This document shows positions 9,852 through 19,389 of a stretch of DNA of 64,000 nt, in pieces. The DNA comes from Pseudomonas sp. R28(2017) (GTDB taxonomy: Bacteria > Pseudomonadota > Gammaproteobacteria > Pseudomonadales > Pseudomonadaceae). Made by a program: the position numbers and the translations under genes. Every line of letters begins with the position of its first letter. Position 1 is the stretch's first letter. The notes under the pieces are model-generated. The model had not been told where the DNA came from. It did not search any database and saw only the letters and a program-made list of their open reading frames with translations. The stretch spans positions 186,001-250,000 of the forward strand of contig NZ_NEHW01000007.1 in the NCBI RefSeq assembly GCF_002112505.1, in the 5' to 3' direction.

Positions 9852-11576
9852 TCAATGGCCAGAGGCGCGCTGGCGCCAGGCCTGGGAGCGGCGCAGCAGG
9901 CCGCGGGAAGCAGCGGCCAGCAGCAGCGAGGCGGCGGCGCTGGTCAGCAGGATCAGGGTCGACATGGCGGCGGCGCCGCCAACGTTGCCGGCATCGTCCA
10001 TGTTCAGCACGGCGACAGCGGCAAGGAGGGTGTCGGGGCTGTAGAGGAAGATCGCCGCCGACACCGTGGTCATCGCCGAAACGAACAGGTAACGGATGAT
10101 GTCCAGCAGCGCCGGCAGGCAGATCGGCACGGTGACCCGCACGAAGTGCTTGTACAGCGGCGCCTTGAGCGACAGCGCGGCAGCCTCGAACTCGCCGTCG
10201 AGCTGGCGCAGCGCGGTGGCGGCGGTCATCTGCGCGGTGGTCAGGTAGTGCGCGATGGTGCACAGCACCAGCAGCGCCATGCCGCCATAGAACACGTGCA
10301 GCGGGTTGCCACCGAGGTTGAAGAAGAACACGTAGCCCAGGCCCAGCACCAACCCGGGCACCGCCATGGGGATGAAGCTGAGCAGGCGCAGGGCCTGGTT
10401 GAGCAGGCGCTGACCCTGGGTTTTCTCCATCAAATACGCGCCAGTGAAGATCACGATGCTGCCGATCAGTGCCGTGCACAGGGCCATGGTCACGCTGTTG
10501 CGGTAGGCCAGCCAGCCGCCACCGGCGGTGTCGTCGAACTGGTAGTGCTTGAACGACAGGGTCAGGTTGTACGGCCAGAACGTGACCAGGGACGAGTACA
10601 CTGCCATGCCGACCACTACCAGCAGCGCCGCGCAGACCAGCAGGACGATGGCCAAAAAGCAGGCATCACGGCAGCGCGACGGCTTGGGCTCGAACACCTG
10701 GGCTCGGCCACTCATCGCCTCGCCCTGGCGCCGCCGAAGCCATGCATCGACGCCGAAGCTGAGCAGCGCCGGCACAAGCAGGACCATGCCGATCAGCGCA
10801 CCACGGCCGAACTGCTGCTGCCCGACCACCGCCTTGTAGGCTTCCAGCGCCAGCACCTGATAATCACCGCCCACCACCACCGGTACGCCGAAGTCGGTGA
10901 TGGTCAAGGTGAATACCAGGCAGAACGCAGCGAACACCGCCTGACGCGTAGCTGGCCAGGTGATGCTGCAAAATGCCCGCCACGGCCCGGCCCCCATGCT
11001 CGATGCGGCGTCGAACAACCGCGCGTCAGCCAGCGACAGCGCCGAGAGCAGGATCATCAGTGCATGGGGGAAGGTGTAGATGGCCTCGCCGAGCACAATG
11101 CCCCAGAAGCCATAGATGTTGTCGCTGAGCAGGCTGCGCAGCAGGCCCTGGTTGCCGAACAGATAGACCAGGGCAATCGCCGGCAGCATCGACGGCGCCA
11201 GCAGCGGCAGCAGTGAAATGCCACGCCAAAGGCCCTTGGCCGGGATCAGCGTGCGCTGCAAGGCGTAGGCGAACAGGTAAGCCAGCGGCACCACGATCAC
11301 CGCCACGGTGCAGGCCACCGATAAGCTGTTGCCGAGCAGCCAGTGGAAGTTTTCGCTGACGAACAGTTCGCGGGCGGCCAGCAGGCCACCGCCCTGGCCG
11401 GCTTCACCGCTGAAGCCTTTCCAGAAAATGGCCAGCAGCGGCATCACCACGGCCAGCAGCAGAAGGACCAGCAGCAGGCTCTTGCCACCGACGACGAACA
11501 GGCGGTCACCCAGGGCAACGTCAGCGCGTCGTGCAAGCTTGGCCTGGGTCAGCGGCAGGGACATGGGCGCGGCCAT
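9852..11576 (-). CDS. Fused double permease of the phosphonate ABC transporter
   Basis: This 574-residue inner-membrane protein contains two complete BinPDT-type permease domains in one chain. The first spans roughly residues 20-300 (with GEAIYTFPHALMILLSALSL as the ATPase-coupling EAA-like loop). The second spans 310-570 (coupling region DGEFEAAALSLKAP). Twelve or so hydrophobic segments are visible. Such fusions are usual for the PhnU-like 2-aminoethylphosphonate systems and for FbpB/ThiP relatives. I chose the ATG at 11576, one base after the stop of the ATPase gene; an ATG at 11564 is an alternative. An extended frame further upstream lies inside the ATPase gene and is not coding. Confidence 0.85.
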   Translation of the reverse strand: MAAPMSLPLTQAKLARRADVALGDRLFVVGGKSLLLVLLLLAVVMPLLAIFWKGFSGEAGQGGGLLAARELFVSENFHWLLGNSLSVACTVAVIVVPLAYLFAYALQRTLIPAKGLWRGISLLPLLAPSMLPAIALVYLFGNQGLLRSLLSDNIYGFWGIVLGEAIYTFPHALMILLSALSLADARLFDAASSMGAGPWRAFCSITWPATRQAVFAAFCLVFTLTITDFGVPVVVGGDYQVLALEAYKAVVGQQQFGRGALIGMVLLVPALLSFGVDAWLRRRQGEAMSGRAQVFEPKPSRCRDACFLAIVLLVCAALLVVVGMAVYSSLVTFWPYNLTLSFKHYQFDDTAGGGWLAYRNSVTMALCTALIGSIVIFTGAYLMEKTQGQRLLNQALRLLSFIPMAVPGLVLGLGYVFFFNLGGNPLHVFYGGMALLVLCTIAHYLTTAQMTAATALRQLDGEFEAAALSLKAPLYKHFVRVTVPICLPALLDIIRYLFVSAMTTVSAAIFLYSPDTLLAAVAVLNMDDAGNVGGAAAMSTLILLTSAAASLLLAAASRGLLRRSQAWRQRASGH

Positions 11577-11577
11577 C

Positions 11578-12636
11578 TCAGGCAAACACCTGCAGGCTCT
11601 GCGGCGGCAAGGCCACCCAGATATCCTGCGAGCCCAGGCGCGGCATGGCTTCAGGCGCCAGTTCGGCGAGCAGGGCATGGCCAGGCAGGGCCTTGAGCTC
11701 GAAGCTCATGCGGCAGCGGTTGCCAAGGAAGGTGATTTCACGCACCTTGGCCGGGAACAGGTTTTCCTCATGCACGACCGGGTTCACCGTGATCGCTTCC
11801 GGGCGGCAGAACAGCCGGCCACTGCGGGCGGTACCCGCGTTGGTCGCCAGGCGCATGCTCATGGCGCCGACCTGGGCATGGCTCTCGCTGCTGCGCTGAA
11901 ACGGCAGCCAGTTGCCCTGGCCGACGAACTCGGCGACGAATGGCGTGGCGGGCTGGTCGTAGATTTCCTGAGGGGTCGCATATTGCTCGACCTGGCCGTT
12001 GTTCATCACCGCGATTCGGTCGGCCATGAGCATGGCCTCGTCCTGGTTGTGGGTGACCATCAGTGTGGTGATGCCCAGCTGGCGCTGCAGCTGGCGCAGC
12101 TCGGTACACAGGTGCTCACGCACCCGGGCATCCAGCGCCGACATCGGCTCGTCGAGCAGCAGCAGCGACGGCGATGGTGCCAGCGCACGGGCCAGGGCCA
12201 CGCGTTGCTGCTGGCCACCGGACAGCTGGCCGGGATACTTCTTTTCGCTACCTGACAGGCCAACCAGATCGAGCATTTCTGCCACACGTTGACGGCTCTC
12301 ATCGCGGCTGCTGCCGGCCAGGCCGTAGGCGATGTTGGCTTCGACGGTCAGGTTGGGGAACAGCGCATAGGACTGGAACAGGATGCCGTAGTCACGGGCC
12401 TGGGGCGGCAGTTCAGAGATGTCGCGCTCACCGATGTACAGCGCCCCGCAGTCCTGGCGCTCGAGGCCGGCGATGCAGCGCAGCAGGGTGGTCTTGCCGC
12501 AGCCGGACGGGCCGAGCAGGCAGACCAGCTCGCCAGCGGCGATGTCCAGGGACACGTCGTTGAGCGCCGTGAAGGCGCCGAAACGCTTGTGGATACCGCG
12601 CACTTTCATCTGTGCGCCTGGGGTGACGTGGTTCAT
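11578..12636 (-). CDS. ATPase of the phosphonate ABC transporter
   Basis: This 352-residue ATPase energises the fused permease. Walker A is GPSGCGKTT, the signature is LSGGQQQR, Walker B is LLLLDEP, and the switch histidine lies in MVTHNQDEA. A C-terminal TOBE-type regulatory domain follows from about residue 240. It is the first gene of the operon ATPase-permease-binding protein-HD oxygenase. GAGG is spaced eight bases from the ATG at 12636. Sequence type is PhnT/PotA-like; phosphonate specificity is inferred from context and the LysR gene next door. Confidence 0.87.
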   Translation of the reverse strand: MNHVTPGAQMKVRGIHKRFGAFTALNDVSLDIAAGELVCLLGPSGCGKTTLLRCIAGLERQDCGALYIGERDISELPPQARDYGILFQSYALFPNLTVEANIAYGLAGSSRDESRQRVAEMLDLVGLSGSEKKYPGQLSGGQQQRVALARALAPSPSLLLLDEPMSALDARVREHLCTELRQLQRQLGITTLMVTHNQDEAMLMADRIAVMNNGQVEQYATPQEIYDQPATPFVAEFVGQGNWLPFQRSSESHAQVGAMSMRLATNAGTARSGRLFCRPEAITVNPVVHEENLFPAKVREITFLGNRCRMSFELKALPGHALLAELAPEAMPRLGSQDIWVALPPQSLQVFA

Positions 12637-12750
12637 GGCAAGGCCTCATCGAACAAGTGAGGGCCATGCTAGGTGGGCTCTGCGAAGGTTCTGTGGCTTT
12701 CTGGCAAAAGCGGGTGATAGTGGTATAGGCAGATTTTGTAGTGGCCTTGA

Positions 12751-12844
12751 GGCCCCCTTCGCGGGCAAGCCCGCTCCCACAGGTACTGCACATCATCTGA
12801 AGGCTGTGGAGATCCTGTGGGAGCGGGCTTGCCCGCGAAGAAAC
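12751..12844. repeat. REP pair in the promoter-side gap of the phosphonate operon
   Basis: A forward REP at 12751-12783 and an inverted REP at 12814-12844 lie between the LysR stop and the ATPase start. The remaining gap at 12637-12750 should hold the operon promoter. It includes GATAGTGGTATAGGC near 12715-12729, a possible LysR site that I cannot prove. Confidence 0.88.
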
Positions 12845-12855
12845 CAGCGCAAAAT

Positions 12856-13725
12856 CTAGAACTGCGAACCCACCACTTCCTGCGCCACACCCAGGAAGGC
12901 CGCCGGCAGCCGGGCCTGGCGCCGCTCCTTCAGGCAATACAGGTATTCATGCATCACCGGCGCATTCTCCAGCGCCAGTACCCGAAGCTCCGGGTTGTGC
13001 GGCACCTCGTGCCGGGCAATCACGCTGATGCCGATGTTGCGCAGCACCGCCTCGCGGATCGACTCGCGGCTGCCGATCTCCAGCAACGCGCCGGCCCTGA
13101 CCCCGGCATCCAGCATCATCTGTTCGGTCAGCTTGCGCGTGGTCGAACCCTGTTCGCGCATCAGCAGGCAATGCCCTGCCACCACATCGATGGTTACCGC
13201 CTGGCGATGGGCCAACGGATGATTGCGGTGTACCGCCACCACCAGCGGGTCGGTGCCGAGCACCCGCCGTACCAGCCGCGCATCCTCCAGCAGCTGCGAC
13301 GAAGCGGCGATATCCACCCGATAGTCCTCGAGCATCTCCAGCACCTGCTGCGAGTTGCCGATCTCCACCGCCACTTCGACCTGGGGCAGGCGCTCGCGGA
13401 AGATCTTCACCAGGTCGAGGATGTAGTACGGCGCAGTGGCGGCAATACGCAAGCTGCCTTGGGCCTGGCCGCTGTTGCGCAATTCGAACTCGATGTCGGC
13501 CTCCTGCTGCAGCAGTGCCTTGACCATCGGCAACAGGCGCGCGCCCTCCTCGCTCAACACCAGGCGCCGGCCACCGCGGTAGAACAGCTCCACCGCATAG
13601 TGGCTTTCCAGGTTGCGGATCTGCGTGGTCACCGTCGGCTGGCTGAGCCCGAGCTTTTTCGCCGCCTGGGTGATGCTGCCCTGGCGGGCCACCATGTAGA
13701 AGGCTTTGAGCTCGGCACTCAGCAT
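12856..13725 (-). CDS. LysR-family regulator, phosphonate-associated type
   Basis: This 289-residue LysR-type transcription factor has its winged HTH at residues 1-60 (AFYMVARQGSITQAAKKLGL, then SQPTVTTQIRNLE). A periplasmic-binding-like effector domain spans about 90-289. It most resembles the LysR group that accompanies aminoethylphosphonate uptake and catabolism genes, and the transporter operon begins just downstream of it on the same strand. It probably senses a phosphonate or a metabolite and controls that operon. The ATG at 13725 is only nine bases past the cadA stop, so read-through from cadA is possible. Confidence 0.85.
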   Translation of the reverse strand: MLSAELKAFYMVARQGSITQAAKKLGLSQPTVTTQIRNLESHYAVELFYRGGRRLVLSEEGARLLPMVKALLQQEADIEFELRNSGQAQGSLRIAATAPYYILDLVKIFRERLPQVEVAVEIGNSQQVLEMLEDYRVDIAASSQLLEDARLVRRVLGTDPLVVAVHRNHPLAHRQAVTIDVVAGHCLLMREQGSTTRKLTEQMMLDAGVRAGALLEIGSRESIREAVLRNIGISVIARHEVPHNPELRVLALENAPVMHEYLYCLKERRQARLPAAFLGVAQEVVGSQF

Positions 13726-13734
13726 TGCAGGACC

Positions 13735-15987
13735 TCATTTGCGCAGCAGGCGCAGACCGTTGAACACCACCAGCAGGCTCACGCCCATGTCGGCGAACAC
13801 CGCCATCCACATGGTGGCCATGCCGGCAAAGGTGATCGCCAGGAATATCGCCTTGATGCCCAACGCCAGAACGATGTTCTGCGTCAGGATCGCCGCACTT
13901 TGGCGCGACAGCCTGACGAACGCCGGGATTTTGCGCAAGTCGTCATCCATCAGCGCCACATCGGCGGTTTCGATCGCCGTGTCGGTACCGGCCGCTGCCA
14001 TGGCGAAGCCGATTTCGGCACGGGCCAGGGCCGGCGCGTCGTTGATGCCATCGCCGACCATGCCCACCCGGTGCCCTTCGGCGTACAGCTGCTCGATGCT
14101 GTGCAGCTTGTCGGCGGGCAGCAGGTTGCCCTCGGCACGGTCAATACCCACCTGTGCGGCGATGGCCTGGGCGGTGTGCGGATTGTCGCCGGTCAACATG
14201 ACGGTCTTGATGCCCAGCGCATGCAGTTCGGCGATGGCCTGGCGGCTGCTGTCCTTGACCGTGTCGGCCACGGCGAACAAGGCCAGCGGCCCGGAGCGGT
14301 CGAGCAGCAGCACCACGGTCTTGCCCTGGCGCTCCAGCGTATCCAGCTGGGCTTCCAGCTCCGGCGAACACAGGCCCAACTCCTCGACCAGCCGGTGGTT
14401 GCCCAGGTGGTAGGTTTCGCCGTCGATATCACCGCGCACGCCACGGCCGGCCAGGGCCGCGAATTCGCTGACCTCGCTCAGCGGCAGGTTCTGCGCCTTG
14501 GCGAACTGGGCAATGGCGCCCGACACCGGGTGATCGGAACGGTCGGCCAGGCTCGCCGCCAACGCCTGGGCACGGCCCTCGAACAGGGGGTCGAGAACCT
14601 GGGCATCAGTTTGTACCGGCTTGCCGTGGGTGATGGTGCCGGTCTTGTCCAGGGCCAGGAAGTCCAGCTTGCGGCCACCTTCGAGGTAGACCCCGCCCTT
14701 GATCAGGATGCCTTTGCGCGCCGCAGCGGCCAAACCACTGACGATGGTCACCGGGGTAGAGATGACCAGCGCGCACGGGCAAGCCACCACCAGCAGTACC
14801 AGCGCACGGTACACCCAGTCGAACCAGGCACCGGCCATGAACAACGGCGGAATCACTGCCACCGCCAAGGCCACGGCAAACACCGCAGGGGTGTAGATAC
14901 GCGAGAACTGGTCGACGAAACGCTGGGTAGGTGCACGCGCGCCCTGTGCTTCTTCGACGGCCTTGATGATGCGCGCCAGGGTCGACTGCCCGGCGGCCGC
15001 CGTCACGCGGTACTCCAAGGCACCGGCCTGGTTGATGGTACCGGCGAACAACTTGTCGCCGGCGGCCTTTTCCACAGGCAGGCTTTCGCCGGTGATGGGC
15101 GCCTGATCGACGCTGGACTGCCCGCTGATCACTTCGCCATCCAGGCCGATGCGTTCGCCCGGGCGCACCCGTACCAAGGCACCGATAGCTACCTCACGTA
15201 CGTCCACCTCATGCCACTGGCCGTCGGCCTGCTGCACCGTGGCCATGTCCGGGGCCAGCTGCATCAGCCCGCCAATGGCATTGCGCGCGCGGTCGAGCGA
15301 GCGCGCCTCTATCAGCTCGGCGATGGTGAACAGCACCATGACCATGGCCGCTTCCGGCCACTGGCCGATCAGCACGGCGCCGGTCACGGCAATGCTCATC
15401 AGCGCGTTGATGTTGAGGTTGCGGTTCTTCAGGGCGATCCAGCCCTTCTTGTAGGTGCCCAGGCCACAGCCGAGGATGGCCGCCAGCGCCAGCACGGCAA
15501 CCAGCCATTGCGGCGCGAGGCTGGCGAAGTGCACGATTTCGGCGGCGATCGCGGCAGTACCCGACAGAGCCAGCGGCCACCAACGGGTCGTGTGCGGCTG
15601 CGCCGCGGCGGCGCTGCCGTCGTCTTCAGCGGCCAACGGCTCGGCCTTCATGCCCAGGCTGCCGATGGCGCGTTCGATCTCACCGGTACCGTTCAAGGTA
15701 TGGCGCACACCAAGCACGCGGTTGATCAGGTTGAATTCAAGCTGCTCGATGCCGGCCAGCTTGCCCAGCTTGTCCTGGATCAGGGTTTGCTCGGTGGGGC
15801 AGTCCATGGCGTCGATGCGAAAGCGGCTGAGCTGGGCATGGCTGCTGGCCTTCTCGCTCAGTTGCAGCAAAGCGGGCGCGGCGCTGGCGCCACAGCAGCT
15901 GTGACCGTGGGCGGCATGGCCATGGTCATCATCGCCATGGGCATGATCGTGAGAATGCTTGTGTTCGTGGCTGACAGGCTGGTTCAT
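13735..15987 (-). CDS. cadA: Cd2+/Zn2+/Pb2+-exporting P1B-type ATPase CadA
   Basis: This 750-residue P-type ATPase pumps divalent soft metals out of the cytoplasm. The N-terminus is His-rich (HEHKHSHDHAHGDDDHGHAA) and carries a CC pair. A heavy-metal-associated domain follows with MDCPTEQTL. The transmembrane CPC motif is in VACPCALVIS, the phosphorylated Asp in DKTGTITHG, and the hinge motifs are TGDN and GDGINDAPAL. The ATG at 15987 is preceded by AAGGATG at good spacing. The upstream extension to 16026 lies in the operator and is not used. The gene is divergent from cadR, whose product controls it. Confidence 0.95.
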   Translation of the reverse strand: MNQPVSHEHKHSHDHAHGDDDHGHAAHGHSCCGASAAPALLQLSEKASSHAQLSRFRIDAMDCPTEQTLIQDKLGKLAGIEQLEFNLINRVLGVRHTLNGTGEIERAIGSLGMKAEPLAAEDDGSAAAAQPHTTRWWPLALSGTAAIAAEIVHFASLAPQWLVAVLALAAILGCGLGTYKKGWIALKNRNLNINALMSIAVTGAVLIGQWPEAAMVMVLFTIAELIEARSLDRARNAIGGLMQLAPDMATVQQADGQWHEVDVREVAIGALVRVRPGERIGLDGEVISGQSSVDQAPITGESLPVEKAAGDKLFAGTINQAGALEYRVTAAAGQSTLARIIKAVEEAQGARAPTQRFVDQFSRIYTPAVFAVALAVAVIPPLFMAGAWFDWVYRALVLLVVACPCALVISTPVTIVSGLAAAARKGILIKGGVYLEGGRKLDFLALDKTGTITHGKPVQTDAQVLDPLFEGRAQALAASLADRSDHPVSGAIAQFAKAQNLPLSEVSEFAALAGRGVRGDIDGETYHLGNHRLVEELGLCSPELEAQLDTLERQGKTVVLLLDRSGPLALFAVADTVKDSSRQAIAELHALGIKTVMLTGDNPHTAQAIAAQVGIDRAEGNLLPADKLHSIEQLYAEGHRVGMVGDGINDAPALARAEIGFAMAAAGTDTAIETADVALMDDDLRKIPAFVRLSRQSAAILTQNIVLALGIKAIFLAITFAGMATMWMAVFADMGVSLLVVFNGLRLLRK

Positions 15988-16016
15988 GGGGTCATCCTTA
16001 AATAGAGCCTGTTGCC

Positions 16017-16048
16017 AAGTGAACACCCTGTAGCCACTATAGGGTCAA
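16017..16048 (-). promoter_or_regulatory. CadR operator and cadA promoter
   Basis: Bases 16025-16045 form the inverted repeat ACCCTGTAG-CCA-CTATAGGGT (one mismatch). Read towards cadA, TTGACC (16048-16043) is the -35 element and TCACTT (16022-16017) is a candidate -10 element. The spacer is 19-20 bases, the over-long spacing typical of MerR-activated promoters that the regulator untwists when metal binds. Confidence 0.85.
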
Positions 16049-16070
16049 GCCACTTGCTGGAGATTTCGTG

Positions 16071-16514
16071 ATGAAGATCGGAGAACTGGCCAAAGCCACC
16101 GATTGCGCCGTGGAGACCATCCGCTATTACGAGCGTGAACAACTGCTGCCGGCGCCTGCGCGCAGCGAGGGCAACTACCGGCAGTACACCCAGGCCCACG
16201 TCGAGCGGCTGACCTTCATCCGCAACTGCCGAACGCTGGACATGACCCTGGACGAGATCCGCAGCCTGCTACGCCTGCGCGACAGCCCCGACGACGCGTG
16301 CGGCAGCGTCAATGCGCTGATCGACGAGCATATCGAGCATGTGCAGGCACGGATCGATGGCTTGGTGGCGTTGCAGGAGCAGCTGGTGGAGCTGCGGCGG
16401 CGCTGCAGTGCGCAGGGGGCGGAATGCGCGATCTTGCAGCAACTGGAGACGAACGGGGCGGTATCGGTGCCGGAAACCGAGCATTCCCATGTCGGCCGAA
16501 GCCACGGGCATTGA
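16071..16514 (+). CDS. cadR: MerR-family cadmium-responsive regulator CadR
   Basis: CadR is a 147-residue dimeric MerR-family activator. The HTH is at the N-terminus (MKIGELAKATDCAVETIRYY), followed by the dimerisation helix. Metal ligands known for P. putida CadR are all present: C77 in DDACGS, and C112 and C119 in the RRCSAQGAEC loop. The C-terminus ends in the His-rich SHVGRSHGH, as in the described protein. GGAG is spaced eight bases from the ATG; a GTG directly before it is not needed. It is divergent from cadA with the shared operator between them. Confidence 0.95.
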   Translation: MKIGELAKATDCAVETIRYYEREQLLPAPARSEGNYRQYTQAHVERLTFIRNCRTLDMTLDEIRSLLRLRDSPDDACGSVNALIDEHIEHVQARIDGLVALQEQLVELRRRCSAQGAECAILQQLETNGAVSVPETEHSHVGRSHGH

Positions 16515-16523
16515 GCCTGAATC

Positions 16524-16612
16524 ATTCGCGGGCAAGCCCGCTCCCACAGGTACATCACAATCTCAGGCTTCTGGTGATCCCTGTGGGAGCGGGCTTGCCC
16601 GCGAATAGGCCA
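16524..16612. repeat. REP pair between cadR and thyA
   Basis: A forward REP at 16524-16551 and an inverted REP at 16579-16612 separate the convergent ends of cadR and thyA. Confidence 0.92.
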
Positions 16613-16631
16613 GCTCAGGCAAACAAAACTA

Positions 16632-17603
16632 TCAGACCGCCATCGGCGCCGTCATCGGCGCATGGTGTTCATACCCTTCCAGGCTGAAGTCGCTCGGCTC
16701 GATCTTCTCCAGCCACTCCGGCTCGTACTTGCCGGTCTTGGCAAACTCCGGCACACGGTCACTGATCACCAGCTTCGGCGCTTCCAGCGGCTCGCGCTTG
16801 AGCTGCTCGTTGAGCATGTCCAGGTGGTTTTCATACACATGGGCATCACCGATGAAGTAGGTGAACCAGCGCGGGGTGTAACCGGTCAAGCGGCCGAACA
16901 GCGACAGCAGCGCCGCGCCCTCGGTGAGGTTGAACGGCGTGCCCAGGCCCAGGTCGTTGGAGCGGATGTAGAGGGTCAGGGAAATTTCCCTGGTCTCGAC
17001 ATTCGGGTGGAACTGGTACAGCAGGTGGCAGGGCGGCAGGGCCATTTCGTCGAGCTGGGCGCAGTTCCAGCCATGGAACAGGATGCGCCGGCTGCCCGGG
17101 TCGTTGGCGATGGTGTCCAGGCACTGGCGCACCTGGTCGATGGCCTTGTACAGGATGGCGAACGCCACGCCGTCCTCCTGGTCCTGGGCGATGCGGCGGA
17201 AACCCGCCTTCTCGGCCATTTCGATGGCCGCCGGGTTGCTCAGCGGGATGCGCTTGTAGCCCGGCCACTGGCGCCACTGCACGCCGTAGATCTCGCCCAG
17301 GTCGTCATGGCCCTGGCGGAACGGGTTGGCCAGCCACTGGGCGTTCTCGTTGGCGTTCTGGTCCCAGACCTTGCAGCCCAGCTCGCGGAATTCGCCGGCG
17401 TTCTTCACGCCCCGCAGGAAGCCGACCATCTCGCCGATCGCCGACTTGAATGCCAGCTTGCGCGTGGTGATGGCCGGAAAGCCCTTCTGCAGGTCGAAAC
17501 GCAGCATGGCGCCCGGCAGGCTGATGGTGCGGATGCCGGTGCGGTTGCCCTGCAGCGTGCCGTTCTCGATGACGTCGCGGACCAGGTCCAGATACTGTTT
17601 CAT
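16632..17603 (-). CDS. thyA: Thymidylate synthase
   Basis: ThyA methylates dUMP to dTMP using methylenetetrahydrofolate and yields dihydrofolate, the FolA substrate. The nucleophilic cysteine is in [11 protein letters not shown]. The folate/dUMP contacts [12 protein letters not shown] and [12 protein letters not shown] are present. At 323 residues it is longer than the 264-residue E. coli enzyme; the extra residues sit mostly between about 95 and 155 ([18 protein letters not shown] region). Such an insert is normal for the longer ThyA subtype of many Pseudomonas. It is the last gene of a TSUP-lgt-thyA run, 51 bases after lgt. Confidence 0.96.
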   Translation of the reverse strand: MKQYLDLVRDVIENGTLQGNRTGIRTISLPGAMLRFDLQKGFPAITTRKLAFKSAIGEMVGFLRGVKNAGEFRELGCKVWDQNANENAQWLANPFRQGHDDLGEIYGVQWRQWPGYKRIPLSNPAAIEMAEKAGFRRIAQDQEDGVAFAILYKAIDQVRQCLDTIANDPGSRRILFHGWNCAQLDEMALPPCHLLYQFHPNVETREISLTLYIRSNDLGLGTPFNLTEGAALLSLFGRLTGYTPRWFTYFIGDAHVYENHLDMLNEQLKREPLEAPKLVISDRVPEFAKTGKYEPEWLEKIEPSDFSLEGYEHHAPMTAPMAV

Positions 17604-17654
17604 GGCTTACCTGTAACAAGAACGGCAGGGGGATCACCCCTGCCGTGGGAATAA

Positions 17655-18461
17655 TCAGGCGGGTTTCGCCGTGGGTTTGCGATTATAAGCCCACCAGATC
17701 AGGCCAAGGCCAGCCAGGATCATCGGCACGCAGAGAATCTGACCCATGGTCAGCCAGCCCCAGGCGATGTAACCGAGCTGCGCGTCGGGCACACGGACGA
17801 ATTCCACGATGAAGCGGAAGATGCCGTAGAACAGCGCAAACATGCCGGAAACCGCCATGGTTGGCCGCGGCTTGCGCGAGAACAGCCAGAGGATGACGAA
17901 CAGCGCCACGCCTTCCAGGGCGAACTGGTACAGCTGCGAGGGGTGGCGCGGCAGCTGGGCCGGGTCGCTGAACGGCGGGAAGATCATCGCCCATGGCACG
18001 TCGGTGGGCTTGCCCCACAGCTCGGCGTTGATGAAGTTGCCGATACGCCCGGCGCCCAGACCGATCGGCACCAGCGGCGCGACAAAGTCCATCAGCTCGA
18101 AGAACGACTTGTTGTTGCGCTTGCCGAACCACAGCGCGGCCAGCATCACACCGATGAAGCCGCCGTGGAACGACATGCCGCCCTTCCACACCTCGAAGAT
18201 CAGCGTCGGGTTGGCCAGGTAGGCATGCAGGTCGTAGAACAGCACGTAACCCAGGCGCCCACCGACGATCACGCCCATCGACAGCCAGAACACCAGGTCT
18301 GAGAGTTTCTCGCGGGTCCAGGTCGGGTCGAAGCGGTTGAGCCGGCGCGAGGCCAGCAGCCAGGCACCGCCGATGCCGACCAGGTACATCAGGCCGTACC
18401 AGTGGATTTTCAGTGGCCCGAGGGCTACGGCCACGGGGTCTATCTGCGGGTAAGGCAGCAT
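17655..18461 (-). CDS. lgt: Prolipoprotein diacylglyceryl transferase
   Basis: Lgt transfers diacylglycerol from phosphatidylglycerol to the lipobox cysteine of prolipoproteins at the inner membrane, the first step of lipoprotein maturation. The 268-residue protein has seven expected transmembrane helices. It carries the family signature [17 protein letters not shown] and the N-terminal [10 protein letters not shown], with the essential His in SFHGGFIG. Only 16 bases separate it from the TSUP gene upstream, and thyA follows, an order common in gamma-proteobacteria. Several lipoproteins in this window (40308, 56001, 57065) would depend on it. Confidence 0.96.
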   Translation of the reverse strand: MLPYPQIDPVAVALGPLKIHWYGLMYLVGIGGAWLLASRRLNRFDPTWTREKLSDLVFWLSMGVIVGGRLGYVLFYDLHAYLANPTLIFEVWKGGMSFHGGFIGVMLAALWFGKRNNKSFFELMDFVAPLVPIGLGAGRIGNFINAELWGKPTDVPWAMIFPPFSDPAQLPRHPSQLYQFALEGVALFVILWLFSRKPRPTMAVSGMFALFYGIFRFIVEFVRVPDAQLGYIAWGWLTMGQILCVPMILAGLGLIWWAYNRKPTAKPA

Positions 18462-18477
18462 GGAACTTCCTCTTGAT

Positions 18478-19260
18478 TCAAATCAGAAAGCTGAGGCCGA
18501 CGCAGAACAGCAAGGCTGCGAACAGGCGTTTCAACAGGCGTGGCGACAGCTTGTGCGCCAGGCGCGCGCCAAAGCGCGCGAAAAACATGCTGGTCACGGC
18601 AATGCCGACCAGCGCCGGCAGGTAGACGAACCCCAGGCTGTGGGGCGGCAGGTGTTGCTCGTGCCAGCCCAGCAGCATGAAGCTCAAGGCACTGGCCAGG
18701 GCGATCGGCAGGCCACAGGCCGATGAGGTCGCCACGGCCTTTTGCATCGGCAGGCCGCGCCAGGTCAGGAACGGCACGGTCAGCGAGCCGCCACCGATGC
18801 CGAAGATGGCCGAGGCCCAGCCGATCACCCCGCCGGCGCCAATCAATGCCGGCTTGCCAGGGATGTCATGGCTGGCTTTGGGCTTGAGGTCCAGGGCCAT
18901 CTGCGCGGCGATGATCAGGGCGAACACGCCGATGATCTTCTGCAACTGCGGGCCCTGGATCAGCGAAGCGGTCTTGGCGCCGATACCGGCCCCCATGAGG
19001 ATACCGAGGGTCATCCAGGCGAAGATCGGCCATTGCACCGCACCCTTGCGATGGTGTTCGAGCACGGCGTTGATCGAGGTGAAGACAATGGTCGCCAGCG
19101 AGGTACCGACGGCCAGGTGAGTCAGCACCGACGCGTCGAAGCCTTGCAGGGTGAAGCTGAACACCAGCACCGGCACGATGATGATGCCGCCACCCACGCC
19201 GAACAGCCCGGCCAGCACACCGGCGCAGGCGCCCAACAGCAGATAGAGCACGAATTCCAT
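18478..19260 (-). CDS. TSUP-family membrane transporter (sulfite/organosulfur exporter-like)
   Basis: This 260-residue integral membrane protein belongs to the TauE/SafE (TSUP) family. It shows two internally repeated glycine-rich motifs, [15 protein letters not shown] near residue 25 and [15 protein letters not shown] near 150, typical of the family's inverted repeats. About eight transmembrane segments are visible. I chose the ATG at 19260, preceded by GGGGAAG, over an upstream in-frame codon at 19281. The substrate cannot be read from the sequence; sulfite, sulfoacetate and other anions are known in the family. It is the first gene of the lgt-thyA transcription unit. Confidence 0.85.
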   Translation of the reverse strand: MEFVLYLLLGACAGVLAGLFGVGGGIIIVPVLVFSFTLQGFDASVLTHLAVGTSLATIVFTSINAVLEHHRKGAVQWPIFAWMTLGILMGAGIGAKTASLIQGPQLQKIIGVFALIIAAQMALDLKPKASHDIPGKPALIGAGGVIGWASAIFGIGGGSLTVPFLTWRGLPMQKAVATSSACGLPIALASALSFMLLGWHEQHLPPHSLGFVYLPALVGIAVTSMFFARFGARLAHKLSPRLLKRLFAALLFCVGLSFLI

Positions 19261-19389
19261 TCGTCTTCCCCGAGAAAACAATCCGGCATGGTAACGGAAG
19301 CCGGGCTCGTGGCTCTAGTGAACTCTGTGACAGGATGGATCGACACCCATGCAGTGGGTAGAGTGGGCAAAAACACAGAGGCCCAACCG

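Noticed and set aside
9213..11216. 667-codon open frame on the plus strand across the phosphonate permease region
   Set aside because: It lies opposite a well-supported ABC permease and binding protein; the translated sequence is low-complexity Gln/His/Arg-rich.
12817..16005. Very long open frame (over 1000 codons) on the plus strand opposite the LysR and cadA genes
   Set aside because: It is a by-product of high GC codon bias opposite true genes. The composition (His/Gln/Arg/Ala-rich) has no family features, and cadA and the LysR gene on the other strand are certain.
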